Source: Rallus limicola (taxonomy: Eukaryota; Chordata; Aves; Gruiformes; Rallidae). Taken from it: a stretch of 64,000 nucleotides of DNA. The stretch spans positions 32,404,991-32,468,990 of the forward strand of contig JAKCOZ010000007.1 of the NCBI GenBank assembly GCA_022605955.1, written 5' to 3'. Numbering within the stretch: position 1 is the first letter of the stretch; every line of letters starts with the position of its first letter. The position numbers and the translations under genes were made by a program. The notes below the pieces were generated by a model, which worked only from the letters and a program-made list of their open reading frames with translations, had not been told where the DNA came from and did not search any database. Positions 34,351-47,405 of the stretch are shown piece after piece.

Positions 34351-37300
34351 ACGCGGATTTCTCTCATCATTGTTTATGAGGAAGGATTTGCCTGGCTTAA
34401 GCAACTGACTCAAGGAAAGGGTTTGTGGTGGAGGCAACCCATTGCCATTAGAGGAGTAGGACTCCCTGTCTCTTAGACAATCTTTGCTTAGATAGCTGGC
34501 TTTTGATTCCTGTTTTTTGACATTGGCTTTCTCCATCCATTTTAGGAAAAGCCTGACTGCCTACTTTAGGGAGGGGATTGTGTTAGGTAGCAGCATCTCT
34601 AAAGCTTAAGTGCTACAATTTGCACCTTTGCTACAGCACAGTCTTTTTGTGTATCTAGCTGTCTACTCCAGAGTAGGGACTTAAATTTCTGCCACAGACC
34701 CATCAGAAGGGTGCAAAGGGCTCTTAGCAGGGCTGACACATTAAATAGCAGACATAAAGGCACTACATATTATTAAGATGTATTTACTACTAAAGGAGGA
34801 AACCATGCTAATATACTAATTACATCATCTTGAAAGACTCATAATTATCTCTACAGGATTTCATGAGTCCGCATCCATTTGATTTGTCCTAATTCAGGGC
34901 CTTGTCATCCTCATCTGCAATCTCTCACCCAGATGGAGCATGGAAATCGGCACAAGTGTTCCTAATATGCAAATAGAGATCTGCAGTTCCACTTCAAAGC
35001 TGCAGCTTCACAAGTGGGAGTTTTAATTATTTCATTTTGGGTTAGTGACTCTGCAAAAGAGGGTTTTTTTCTTTTGCCAGTATGCTGGGTGTTCTTTTTC
35101 CCCCAGTTTAGTTACCCAGCTTCACAGTCGATGTGTCTCATTCTCTCTGTCATGCGAACAATGAAATGGTTGACCGGTTAATGATCTGTCTGTTTACTGA
35201 TTGTAATCCGTAACTTCCTCAGGGAGCTGTTTGTCCTGTTCTTGGGTTCTTTTGCATGTAGTATTTTATATAACAAGATGAGATTCCTCATTGCTCATCA
35301 CAGGATCCTGTCATGAACTTGAGTAACAAAGGCAGATAGCAACTGCCCTATATTTTGTAGAGATGAGCTGTGTCCACTGTCCCCTGGCCAAGAGAATGTG
35401 CAGGTGAGGTTGGTGGTGAAAAGTAACTCATGAAGCAAGAAATATTGCATGTGACTGTAGATTGCGTGGCAGAAGACAAAAACTAAGGGGGGGACAGTCA
35501 TGATGGGGATTGATAATAGTTAATATACAGGAACTGGCCAAAATAGGAAGTGAATGGCTGAGAAGGGGCTGAAATTTCATCTGAATGTAAATAACTACAA
35601 AGTAGCATCAAGTCAGAGTGAAATATTTTGCTGTGAGGTGCTCCTAGAGAATATCCCTGTTGAAGCATGGGCTGCAATCATCAGGTTTAGTTTTTTACTG
35701 TGAGGTACACTGTTCTACTTTGTATGGTGCATTTTTGCTTTATAAGGAGGTGACTTGAGGAGGCCACCAACACTTGACGAAAGTGTGCAGGACAAAACAT
35801 TCCTGGGTATCCATGGGCACACTTGGGACAACGTGTACTACATACACTACCCTGCAAAGAGGTCAGCTCCTGAAATCCTTTGCCAGTGACTCAGGAGCTG
35901 GTGTTTGGTGAGAATGTAATATATAAAGGAAGAATGGAGGCTTCCCATAATTAGGGCTAGTAATGAGAGAGGAATCAATTTAGCATGTGATACACAGCGA
36001 ATGAGTCAGAGAAATGAAGGAAAAGTGAGTTTGCTAGTTATAAGGAAAGTGTGGTACCAAAAAAATGGTGATGAGCAGTGATGAGATGAGTATCAAAAGA
36101 AACTAAAAAAGGGAAAGCAAAGTAAAATGAGAAAGGAAGGACAGTCCAAAACCAGAACTGAATATAAGAGCTAGGACTGTAAATTCAGGAAGATATAAGA
36201 AGTTCAAATGGTAGATGTGATCAAGAGAGTTGGAGTTGGCTGGCATAGGGTTTATGCTGCAGCCGGAAAGAATTCAGGGAGACAAATTTGCTAACTGAGG
36301 AACATGAGAAAAATGAGTCTATTGAGATTGAAAATGACAGACAAGGAAATATTTGTGTGCATAGAGTGGTAAGTTTGGAAGACAATTATTTCTTTTTTAT
36401 GCTTTTAAATCTTACAGTGAGTGACAGTTTCTAGTTGTGGACAGCATCAAATTTCTAGGGTTGTCAGCCAGCGTAACAGGAGTGGGCTTGATAATCAAAA
36501 AAGCGCTGATGTTTTTCAGTAGTACGCCTAAGCTCATACTGGTTTGACTTCCTGGGTAGGTTCTTACTGAGACAAGATTTCTACTCCATAGCCTTTTCTT
36601 GTCAGCTGAGCCAATATTAAGAAAAGTGTATTTAAATTTGAGGTTAAGCTTTTTAATTTCTTTTGCTTTTACGACCAGTATTTCAACAGTGTATGCAAGG
36701 AGTACCCCCGTTCAGGAATTCTGTTTTGTGCTCCTTTTATTCATATTGCCGTGCAGACAAACTCACAGGTAGAACCGTCTCCAGCCTTACAACTGCAGTT
36801 GCAGACTCTTTTTACCCTGTTTCTTCTCACCCTGCTGTCACATTTTGCAGACACAAGTAAGTTAATACTACTGCCACACACCAGTCTCACTTACAGAAAT
36901 TGTTATTTTTACTACGAACTGCTTGCAACTTTTAATTTAAAACAGTTTTTATTTTAATTTGTTCCAACAACAATAATAATCAAGGACTTAAGGATAATGG
37001 AAGAATCTGTACTGACTGTACATCTGGAACATTATTTAATTTTTAGCAATAAATTTAAACCTGGATTGATTTTTAAAAAGACGTATAAATTGCAAGAGTT
37101 TGAGAAAAACAAATGTCCCTGCATTTTTAAGAACTCTTCTTTTGTGCTTTCTGTTCTGCAATTAATTATCAGATTGCATTCAGTGTCCACTTTACAGATA
37201 GGTATTTCTATCACTAATATTGTGTTTAATTACAGCTTATATTAACAGTTCACAATTTTACAGGTTCCTTTAATATGGGGAGTATGAAGTGAGTTGGTTT

Positions 37301-40157
37301 TGAACTAAGACATGGAAGTCCGTGTAATGACCTATAATATAGAAACTGTTTGGGTTTTGTCAACATTCCTAGGACCCAGTTTTGAGAGGCTCTGTGTAAA
37401 AAGGGATTCTCTGGAGCCAGGAATTTGGCATCAGTTGTGCAGGATGCAGAGAAACAGACAGTTGTGAAGGAGTTTGCGGGCATCAAAATAAAGGAAGATT
37501 ATTTTAAACAAGGATTTTGTAGAAGGATTTAAAGATTTATTCCCAGCTGTTTACAAGTAGCTTTTCCACAGCAGGAGGACTAGGAGAGAGAAAGTACAAA
37601 TGCATTTGTTTCAAAAAATTGAAGGAGTGCAGTGACAGGGACTGACATCATCATTTATCTCCTGGCAAAACCCAGCCTCGTGATGCTCTGACAGGTATCA
37701 GGAAAATTGTGAATAAGCTTCGAGGATTTTGGAAAGTTGATGGGAAGGATGTGTAGGGTGGTAACACAGACAAGATTAGTCTAGACTCTTAGATAGCACG
37801 TGTTGTCTTTGCAAAAACTGGTGACTATAGAGGACCATGTAAGCAGCTTGATTGAGCATATGATGAGTGAAGGCCCTTTGAATGCCAATTTTCTGATACA
37901 GTTCTGTTTCTGAGACTTTGCTGAAACTCTGTTAATAACAGAGTTGTGAGCTATAAGCAAAGAGGAGAAAAAGAATTGCAGTTGAAAATAACCTTCCCTG
38001 TCAGGTGATACAGTGCTTGCAGGAGGCCTGTAAAAACTGGGCAGTTAATTGAGATATCCTGGGACACCCCTAGAGCAGAAAGGGTATGTTAGCATTCCAG
38101 TGTCCTATGCAACCTAACTGAAAAGAATCGCTTGTGTGTGTTCTGGGAAAGCACATAGTGTTTGCCAAGGCAAGGGAAGAGGTGCAAGCTGTCAGCCACA
38201 ACTGGTAAATCAAGACGGATGAGAATGGAAGTAAGACCTGGGATTTAGTGGCTAACAACTCTATTGAGGGCTGTCCCAGTAGGAAGCAGGGTAAGAAAAC
38301 ATCACTGATAGCGATTGAAAAATGTGATACGTGGAAAGGCTCAAGGGAGCCACTTGTCTCTAAAGCATTTGCAGTGAAGTGCAATGTAAAAGGCTGTTCT
38401 GCCACAGGGCACAGACTGGGGTTGTCATACAGGTGAAGTGTTTTGCACTCGTTGCAGTGTAAGGAAGCTAGGTCCTCCCTGTTTTAGAGGAAATTTGGGG
38501 GGCATAAGGCAGTTGCACCACCTTTCCCCCCCCCACCTACTTATTGCAGCTTTGCAGCGTTGCTGAATTCAGTGTTCTGTGTTAAAGGTGGAGCTGACCC
38601 TGATGAAAGTATTGCTGTCTTGGCTCTGTGTATTAGTACAGATATATTAATTCAGTAAGTCTAGGCTGTGTCAGCCAGGATATACATTTTTCAGCTAATG
38701 TCAATTCAAATAAAACATGAGTTTGTACTTAGAAATCTTATTGCTCTTTCCCAAAAGTTTAAAGGTCACATTTAGTCTTAATGAAAAATGACAACATGAC
38801 TCACATTGCTGTTTTGGAGACTGTGAGGAAGAAGCGCTGTCAGTGCTGAAGAACTTTTTGGGGACAAGAATTTAATCAAATGAATGCGAGTAAAAAATTG
38901 AAGGGAATAAAAATTGACAAAGTCTGCTCGACTTTCACCAGAGGTGTACCTGAGGAATATGGAAAACGTCCTTCTGGAAAGTGAGCTGATTTTAACAGTA
39001 CATGCTGTATGCAGTTCTCCGAAGGATGTCACACTTCGTATTTAAACAGGGGTCAGCTTCACAGCTGGCATAGATTAGCAGTGTTTTGTTGGAGCTGGTG
39101 ATGATAACACTGAATTGTACTTGTTTTAGGATTTAGCCTGTCTCCATGCTATGGAAAATAGGGGTTTTAGTGCTCTCAGTCAACCAAGCAGAGCAATACA
39201 AGAGTAAACAGGTTGTTAATCTGAAATCACCGTAGGGCCTTCTTCTGCTCCCACTGAAATCAATGTCTAAATTCCCATCAGTTTGAGTGGGATATTAAAG
39301 AAAAAAAAAAAAGCTCTAATATCCATGTTAATGTATTTTCTAAATATGTGAATTAATCAGCAGCTTGGTAAAACTGGTTCAGCAGCCTGATGTGTTTGCT
39401 GAATCAACCTTGCTAAAACAGATGCACCATCTGCCTCATGGTTTCTAACATGCTGTTAAAACAAAGCAACATTTTTATAAGAATAGGGTTTTTTTTCTGT
39501 TTTATGTCTTAGTCTGTGCTCAGGCAAAACTACCCATGACAAGATGCTGTGTACCTTTAGTGCACTGAAATTAGCTTGCAGATGCTTGTGGCAGAACTTT
39601 AAAGTACATATAGAAGAAGGGATTAGTAAACTTTCGTACCTGCTCCTCCACTGTGTCTTAAACAGTATTTTTAAGGTGTTTTCATAAATGTCTTCTAAAT
39701 ACTGTAGAATTTTTTGCTTTCTTGTATTTCTTCATATATTTTTTTGTTGAAATCATTAAGAAAATTCAGTCCAGCACTCCTGGTGAACCATAGGCAGTTG
39801 GACTTTCAGGAATGCTGAAGAGATTGAGGTGCTAACTGTCCATTAACTTTCTTCACTTCGGTATCTTGGGAAAACCTTACCTCCAATGCTGACCAATTTT
39901 ACAGTATTGGTGGCAAGTAATTTCAGCACCATTAAGATCCCCTTTCATTGCTCCCTTTTTACCCCCTTGCTCTTTGCAAAGCAGTGCACAAAGTGACTTG
40001 GAGAGAAACAGACAGATATTCACAGTCTTGTCTCTACCAGAGCAGGTAACCGAGGAAAATCCAAAGAGCGGGTTTTTTTTTTTTTTGTGTTGAAACATGT
40101 GTGGAGTAACCATTTTACCTGAGGTGAAACTTGTACCAGGTGGAAACCCCAGGAAAT
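34351..40157. other. Intronic sequence without a recognised gene
   Basis: A purine-rich zone spans about 35930-36420. Near 39240-39300 the pair CTCCCACTGAAATCAATG and CATCAGTTTGAGTGGGA resembles the palindromic core of an old amniote dispersed repeat. I recognise no coding exon. Confidence 0.55.
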
Positions 40158-41262
40158 GCAAAGCTGAGAGAGCATGGGGATAGATGAGTGGACAGTGAGG
40201 TGGGTTGAGAATTGGCTGTTGGACCAAGCTCAGAGGGTTGTGATCAGTGGAGCAGAATCTGACTGGAGGCCTGTGACTAGCGATGTTCCCCAGGGCTTGG
40301 TGTTGGGTCCAGTCCTGTTTAATATCTTCATTGATGACCTTGATGAGGGAATAGCATCCACCCTCAGCAAGTACCCAATGATACAAAGCTGGGAGGAGTG
40401 GCTGACAAGCAGGAACACTGTGCTGCCATCCAGTGAGACCTGGACAGGCTGGAGAGCTGGGCAGGGAGAAACCTAATGAAGTTCAACAAGAGCAAATGTA
40501 AAGTCTTGCACCTGGGAAGGAACAACCGCTTGTATCAGTACAGGCTGGGGGATGGCCTGCTGGAGAAGAGCTCAGTGGAGAAGGACCTGGGGGTCCTGGT
40601 TGATGACAGGTTGGCCATGAGCCAGCAGTGTGCCCTGGTGGCTAAGAGAGCCAATGGGATCCTGGGGTGCATCAGGAGGAGTGTGGCCAGCAGGTCAAAG
40701 GAGGTGATCCTCCCCCTCTACTCTGCCCTGGTCAGGCCCCACCTGGAGTATTGTGTCCAGTTCTGGGCTCCCTGGTATAAAAAGGACAGGGATCTCCTTG
40801 AGAGAGTCCAGAGAAGGGCTACGAAGATGATGAAGGGCCTGGAACATCTCCCCTATGAGGAAAGGCTGAGTGAGCTGGGACTGTTCAGTCTTGAGAAGAG
40901 AAGACAAAGGGGGGACCTAATTAATGTTTATAAATATCTTAAGCATGGGATGCAGGGGGAATTGGCCAGCCCCTTTTCAGTGGTCTGTGGGGACAGGACA
41001 AGGGGCAATGGCTGCAAGTTGGAGCACAGGAAGTTCAGCACCAACATGCGGAAGGACTTTTACCCAGTGAGGGTGACAGAGCCCTGGGACAGGCTGCCCA
41101 GGGAGGTGGTGGAGTCTCCTTCTCTGGAGATATTCAAGACCCGTCTGGACACCTCCCTGTGCAATATGTCCTAGGGAGCCTGCTTTGGCAGGGGGGTTGG
41201 ACCCGATGATCTCTCGAGGTCCTTTCCAACCCCTATGATTCTGTGATTCTATAATTCTATGA
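40158..41262 (+). mobile_element. CR1 retroposon, 3' 1.1 kb, relatively young
   Basis: This + strand copy is 5'-truncated within the reverse transcriptase domain at about 40158 and complete to its 3' terminus, ending ATGATTCTGTGATTCTATAATTCTATGA. ORF2 is readable to its natural stop (41172-41174), and the GGTTGGACCCGATGATCTC tail follows. It is the most intact transposon in the window and a close relative of the inverted copy at 5571-6355. Confidence 0.96.
40174..41174 (+). pseudogene. CR1 ORF2 fragment with a frameshift at the RT active site
   Basis: The first frame (40174-40476) reads [28 protein letters not shown] and [14 protein letters not shown], the reverse transcriptase blocks just before the catalytic Y/F-x-D-D motif. 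At 40368-40385, AAGTACCCAATGATAC stands where CR1 has AAGTTTGCCGATGATAC: one base is missing and the F-A-D-D motif is destroyed. Downstream, the protein continues in the -1 frame as a 232-codon open stretch to the normal stop (40476-41174), with [20 protein letters not shown] and [20 protein letters not shown]. No other disruption is obvious. The product cannot be an active polymerase. Confidence 0.92.
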
Positions 41263-44200
41263 AATGCTCTCCGAGCTGTAAACCATTTGCACCCAGACAA
41301 TTTTGTTTCTTCACCTGGTGCTCATTTACTTTAATCCCGCTCTGTATATACGGTTCCTTTCTGAAGAGGGGACCAAAAGCAAACAGGATGGACCAAAGTC
41401 CATTTCTAGCCTTGCCAAAATGCCTCAGATGTGCCACGACTCGCAAGGAGGTGGATATACCCTAGTAACCCTCAGAGTGTGCTCTCTGCACGTAATTCCT
41501 TTGTAAAGGTTAAAGATCTCCAGCAGTGTGGTGAACTGTGGAAGGTACTAGTCATTTCATTACTGGGGACACCTTAGCTACAGCCGCCATATTGACGTGC
41601 TGCTTTTGAACCATGGCAACCTTCTGACTGTTACCGTGGCAGAGTTTTGGGATCTTTGAAACGTGCTGACAGTCATTTTCTGTTGTGCTGGCCTGGTTTA
41701 ATAGGCAGTGTGTGTCATAAGTATGGGTCAGCCCTCATAAATATGCCTCTGCTGGCATTTCACAATTGTCTGCGAAGGTGTTGCTCAACTGGAGTCCCAG
41801 CCCTGAAGCCACGATGTGTAGAGGTGTTGGATCCCCTGAATCAGATGTGGGCCCTGAGGCATTTCTGACTGCGGCAGAGCTCTGTTCAGACTAGCGTGGC
41901 TCCTGCTGCTGAATGATTATATCCTTTTTGACTGCACTTGCATATGTTTCCAAGAGCCGTGTTTTATTTGTGCATCAACAAATGATCTGATATTTGCTAA
42001 GGGTTTGAATCCAGCCATTGAAGAAGAATAAATGACTGTTTAGGTTGAGCTGAAATTTTGCAGCCTGATTCAGTTACAACGGTGACTCACTTAGAGTTGG
42101 TTCTCACATGATTCACAAAGTGTATGGGTGACTCAACCCACAAATTTACTTAGCTCCCATGATATTTTCCCTCTCAGTAAAAAAAAAAAAAAATTGGTTA
42201 TAATAAATAATCACAGCAAACTTTGACTTACCCTGAGGTAAAATAAGTGTGTGTGTTGAAAGGCTGCATATTCATCATAATAAATTATTTACTGAGATAA
42301 GAATGAAATAATAATATGTAGGAATCATTGAACAAGAAAGAAATGTGATGTGCATTTTTTGATTTTGTTGCATAGCAGATGTAAATAAAGGTAGAATAGT
42401 TCTTTTTGTCTGATGGAGGTGCTCAGAGGAGCTGTTTTGCCAGTGTCCGTAGTTGGTGCGATAGGCAGCCAGTTCTCGGGATATGCTCTCTGAAGTGAGT
42501 AGTTTCAGGCTTTTATGTGTCTGGGTCAGACATTTTAAACTGATGTCGATTCATGAAGTGTGATGTACTGAAGCTCTGAAAGCTGGGTCTTTGTAAGATG
42601 TCTTAGGCTATTTACCCCAAGTCCTGAAGTACCTGAAGTTGTCTGCCTGAGAAACCTTGACTGAGTTCCTTTACAGTATTGAATTCACAGAGATAAGAAA
42701 TTCTGTCCCAATAGGAGATAAAGCTGTAACATACTAAGCTTTTCTCAAAAGATGCAGCTGCTATCAATGTTCCTTATCAGTGTATGCCCAGGCATATGGC
42801 TGTAGTGTAAATACAGTTGAAATTACAATGAGTTTAGAGTTAGCTGGAGACATCAGCGTATCTTGTTTTTAGGTTGTCCTAAAGGGATATAAATATCTAG
42901 GCAACTGCATACCTCTGAGCTTCCTAGCACCTAGTGACTAATCACCCTCCCTTTCATAAATGAAACAACAAAGAATCTGGAAAATGAAGAAATTCTGCCA
43001 CGTCAGCTGACTTGGTCATTAGAAAGGTCATTAGCAAGCAGGAATGTTTCTTTACCTCCCAATACCAAATGTCAATAATATCCATAAATTAAACTTTTGA
43101 AGTCCGTATTTTGTAGGGATTAAATTACAGGGAACAAATAATGTGTGGTTTGAAAGACTAAGGTGAGAATTCTGAATTGTTTGGAAAGATGGTTCTTTCA
43201 CACATTGTGTCACTGGTTGGTGGAAACCTCAACATAGTTCAGGTATATAGCAAGGAATTCCTGAGAAATAAAATGGATGTCTCTGGCAAACCCCCCAAAA
43301 CCCAGGGACATCAACTGTAGCCCTGAGAAAGGAACACCCACAGTATTAAAAAGATGCAGCTAAAGGACGTCTGAGCCAGAGAGGGAATAAAGAAAAGGCT
43401 GAAAAAAACCCCGTGGAGTGTCGCATGCTGAACCCCTGCAATGCGAAGTCCAGTAGAGCATTTTTGTGGTACACAGAATGCTGCTCTTTTATCACAAAGT
43501 TTGCCAAGAGCTGTTTCAGGCCTCTTTGTAGAGAGTGAACCAAATGCACATGTTAATTTGAACTTTCCCTCAGCTAAAGGACAAGGTAAAAGGGTGACTT
43601 TGTGCTCAAAGTGAACTGGAGTTTATTTATTCTTGGTTCTGCCACAGTCTCCTTATGCAACCAAATGATGCATCTCTTCACGCCACAGTGTCCCCATTTG
43701 TGAAATACAGTTGGTGGTACATGTTTGAGGCTAAATTCTTGAATGTAAAGCTTTTTGGGATGTAATACTGAGGAGGGCAAATTATTAAATGCTGCAATGC
43801 TGCATGCAGAATTGTGCTAATTAATGCCTTTTAGACACTGATCCCTTATTGTATGTAGACTAATACCGCAAGCTGGTCCAGTTTTAGACTATGGTATCTT
43901 TGACCTCACTGGTTTTGGGATTGGTCTGTAACAGAATAATCTATTCCCCATTTGGTGATTATGGTAATTGATGAAATAAGAATTCCCCGGACTGCCCCTT
44001 GGAATGCTGTTACCTAAGGCCGTGCAAACTGGACTTTAAAAAAGCCTAGGTTTGGGATGCATATTCTTAATGGTTTGTGCACAGTGTAGACACACTACTG
44101 GTGAAAGAATCTATAAAAGGAAGGCTCCTCCTTGCCTATAGATACTGGCAGAAGTCAAAGACCTGCCATGAACTGGCTCATTTCATAAGCATTGCCCATC

Positions 44201-46539
44201 AAACGCAGTAACCTCTTTGCACATACCAGCTGTGACCCGGTGGTGTGCTGTACTGCCATGAGCAAGTCTGTGTTTTGATAGGTAAATCACAGCTACATTT
44301 TTTTAAACAATTATTTTTTTAGTGTTTCTAAACATGTTTTCCTATCAGCACCACTGATAGATCATGTATGGACTATTGTTAATTATCACGTATAACATGC
44401 CTGTTCTTCCTTGTGCTGCTGAGCTCCCATGTAAATATCTGTGTGGCTCTTGGCTGCTATGGGACTGTCGCAGCAGATGCTTTTGCTTTTTCTATTGCTG
44501 TAAACAAGCTGTTGTGACTGATACTTCTTTTCACCATATGTCCTGAACACTCCCAGTTCATAGTTATATGTCATTTCCAGGATGCTTTGTAGGGTGTGTA
44601 TGCCTCCACCCCATTTCAAAATCAATGTAACCCTCAATGGATTGACTAATGACAGCAAGGTGTTACTTAGCATGCTGGTTTTGGCTGACAGTGCTGCTAA
44701 ATGAACAGTTGTTTGCTTAACGTGTCTTTCATGGTTCCCACATGAAGTAAATTTTACTGACAAATTGAACATGTCAGCGGCTCTGGGTTTGCTAGTAAGC
44801 ATTTATCTGACATGCTGCTGAGACCAAAAGGAAGTATGACCCCAACTTGTTGCCCTCAATATCGATCACCTTGCCCAGTGGCTTAGCCATATCCTATGTT
44901 TGTATCATCCTCTTATATTTTGTTACGCTGATCTCATCCTCACTACGTCCATCGTGAATCTGTAGGGTAGGAGTGGGTGGTGAGAACTAAAGGAAACTAT
45001 AATGTACCTGTAAGGGTGTTATGCTGGTGCAGTGTATAAGATGTTGCAATTCTATCCCACTGTGAGGAACTAGGACTGATGCCACATTTTCTCTCATTTG
45101 TTTTCATTTATGTTGTTAGGTTACACCATTCTCGACCCTCTTCTTGGGATAGGATATACAAGACAAAGAGAAATTGGTTGTGCACAGCAAATGTATTTAC
45201 TTGTTATTATAGTGGGTGGACATGCCTTATTATTCACCTGTGACGTGTTGACCTTCCAGAAGGTCTACCTGACATTTTGGTAATAGCATGTGTGATGGTA
45301 CAGTATTGAGTGTGGTCAGGGATGGAGTTCTACTAATCATTTTAATGAAAGCAATCATCTGGAGGTGAACAGAAACTGAATTTAAATTGTAAACGTGAAA
45401 GAAGTTAAAGGAAAGAGCATTCTTTGAGCATCTCTCTCATCTGACTCTTTAGGTGCCTATATCAGATGGTTGTCTGAGCCTATGGCATGCATGCTGCATT
45501 GCTGAACTGTCCTCACAATGTATTGTATTGCTATTGGGAGTATAACTAGTGGGAAAGACTTCTCTTTTTTTTCTTGGTAACTGGTGGAATTGTTCCTGTT
45601 GGCTTTAACAAATAGTGTGCCAGCTCTTCCTTTGTTAGGTATATGGCAGCAAGCTGTATGATTATAGTTATGCAGCCAAGGGAGTGTTTTGTGTACGTGT
45701 TGCCTTGAAGTTACTACAGATGTCTACATGCAGGTTTTTGTAGCTCCACAGTGGCAGGGGCAAGCCTTATTTATGTGCCTACAATGCAGCTTCTCAAACT
45801 TAACATTTTTGCTAACACAACATTTTAAGTTACGGTTCATGCTCTTTTTCTGCTCATAAAGTCCTTTAATTCCAGAAGTGGGAGCTGAGAGAACCACTGT
45901 TTGAACTAACATTGGCTGTGTCCTTTTCACCTCTTGCTCTGAGGGTAGGATTAAAGATGTTGTATTGGTGTATTTCTGTACTCTAATCTTCCATGAGTCA
46001 AGAAAAAGATAAGAAGAGCCTAGTGTAACTGTATCAACGTGTATCATAGTCCCTGTGGGGAGGAAAAGATTGTTGACGTAGTCTTTGCTGCAGGTAGATG
46101 TCTGTACTGAACATCCACATCATTTCTGTTACTCTTTGCATGAATATCAGCAACTTCAATGTACATTGTTGGGTATTTCTTTTTAGTATACACAGCTGGA
46201 TCTTCTGTATGGTGTCTGGGCACAATGCTCCCATTCATGATGAGGGCAGATCTTAGTGATGGGTTGTTATTTGGACTGTGCTTCTGAGTGTGGTCCTGCG
46301 TTTATACACTGTTTATATGATAAAGAGAGGATGTCTGTAAAAACAGCCTGATGGAGCTCTTGCAGAAAGGAGTATGTTTGTGCTGTATGTTGTCCAAATC
46401 TTAATTTTAACGTATTTCAATTAATTTTATATGTATTTCGATTTAGTTACTGCTTTCTTATGCTTGCATACACCTGATGCCCAAGTTTCATCTCCAGCTG
46501 CTCCCAGCACAACAATGGTTTTGGTTCTGATATGCCTTG
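41263..46539. other. Intronic sequence without a recognised gene
   Basis: AT-rich intronic DNA with A15 at 42179-42193. Frames such as 44386-44802 minus (138 codons) show no recognisable domain. A segment near 42060-42160 is vaguely repeat-like but I cannot place it. Confidence 0.55.
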
Positions 46540-46606
46540 AACCTTCTTGGCAGAGGGGTTGGTCTAGGTCATCTCCAGAGGTCCCTTCCAATCCCTTTGA
46601 ATCTGT
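46540..46606 (+). mobile_element. Short CR1 3' end fragment
   Basis: GGCAGAGGGGTTGGTCTAGG, then ATCTCCAGAGGTCCCTTCCAA, then CCCTTTGAATCTG is the last 65 bp of a CR1 in + orientation. It is about 100 bp from a CR1 in the opposite orientation. Confidence 0.8.
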
Positions 46607-46704
46607 TTGGTGTGTTGCTGATGCAGGCAAATCATTTCAGTGCACACGGTTTCCCCCATCGCTTTGAGCAACAGATGTTCAGTTTTCCTTTGCTCCTTGT
46701 CACG

Positions 46705-47405
46705 GGTCACAGAATGCTGTGGGCTGGAAGGGACCTCAGAGGTCATCTATTTTCAGCCCCCTGCCCTAAGCAAGGACACCTTTCACTAGACCAGGTTGCC
46801 TAAAGCCCCATCCAGCCTGGCCTTGAACACTGCCAGGGAGGGGGCAGCCAGAGCTTCTCTGGGCAGCCTGTGCCAGGGCCTCACCTCCCTCACAGGGAAG
46901 AATTTCTTCCTTATATCTAATCTAAATCTCCCCTCTTTCAGCTTAAGGACATTATCCCTTTTAAAGTCCTTAATGTCACTTCACTCCCTGATCAAGTGTC
47001 TGTCTCCATCTTTTGCTCTAGCCCCTTCAGGTACTGGAAGGGTTCTAGAAGGTCTCCCTGGAGCCTTCTCTTCTCCAGGCTGAATGAGCCCAACTCTCTC
47101 AGCCTGTCTTCATAGGAGAGGTGCTCCACCTCTCTGTCATCTTTGTGGCCTCCTCTGAATTTACTTCAACAGCTCCATGGCTTTCTTGACCTGGTGGTCC
47201 CAGAGCTGGATGCAGTACTGCAGGTGGGCTCTCACCAGAGCAGAGCAGAGGGGCAGAATCACCTCCCTCAACCTGCTGGTCACGCTGGTTTTGATGCAGC
47301 CCAGGACACAGTTGGCTTCCTGGGCTGCAAGTGCACATTGCTAGGTCATGTTGAGCTTCTCATCAACCAACACCCCCAAGTCCTTCTTCTCAGGGCTGCT
47401 TTCAG
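46705..47405 (-). mobile_element. CR1 retroposon, 3' 0.7 kb
   Basis: The 3' end lies near CACAGAATGCTGTGGGCTGG. The CCCTGCC...CAAGGACACC and CCATCCAGCCTGGCCTTGAA blocks follow, then ORF2 C-terminal remnants on the minus strand up to the CACCCCCAAGTCCTTCTT block at about 47365-47390. It is 5'-truncated at about 47405, with several frameshifts. It belongs to the same subfamily as the copies at 12191 and 21212. Confidence 0.93.

Noticed and set aside
40695..40907. Minus-strand frames over the CR1 copy (40230-40418, 40695-40907, 40977-41300)
   Set aside because: These are antisense shadows of CR1 ORF2.
44386..44802. 138-codon minus frame
   Set aside because: No known motif, no neighbours, and ordinary intronic composition.
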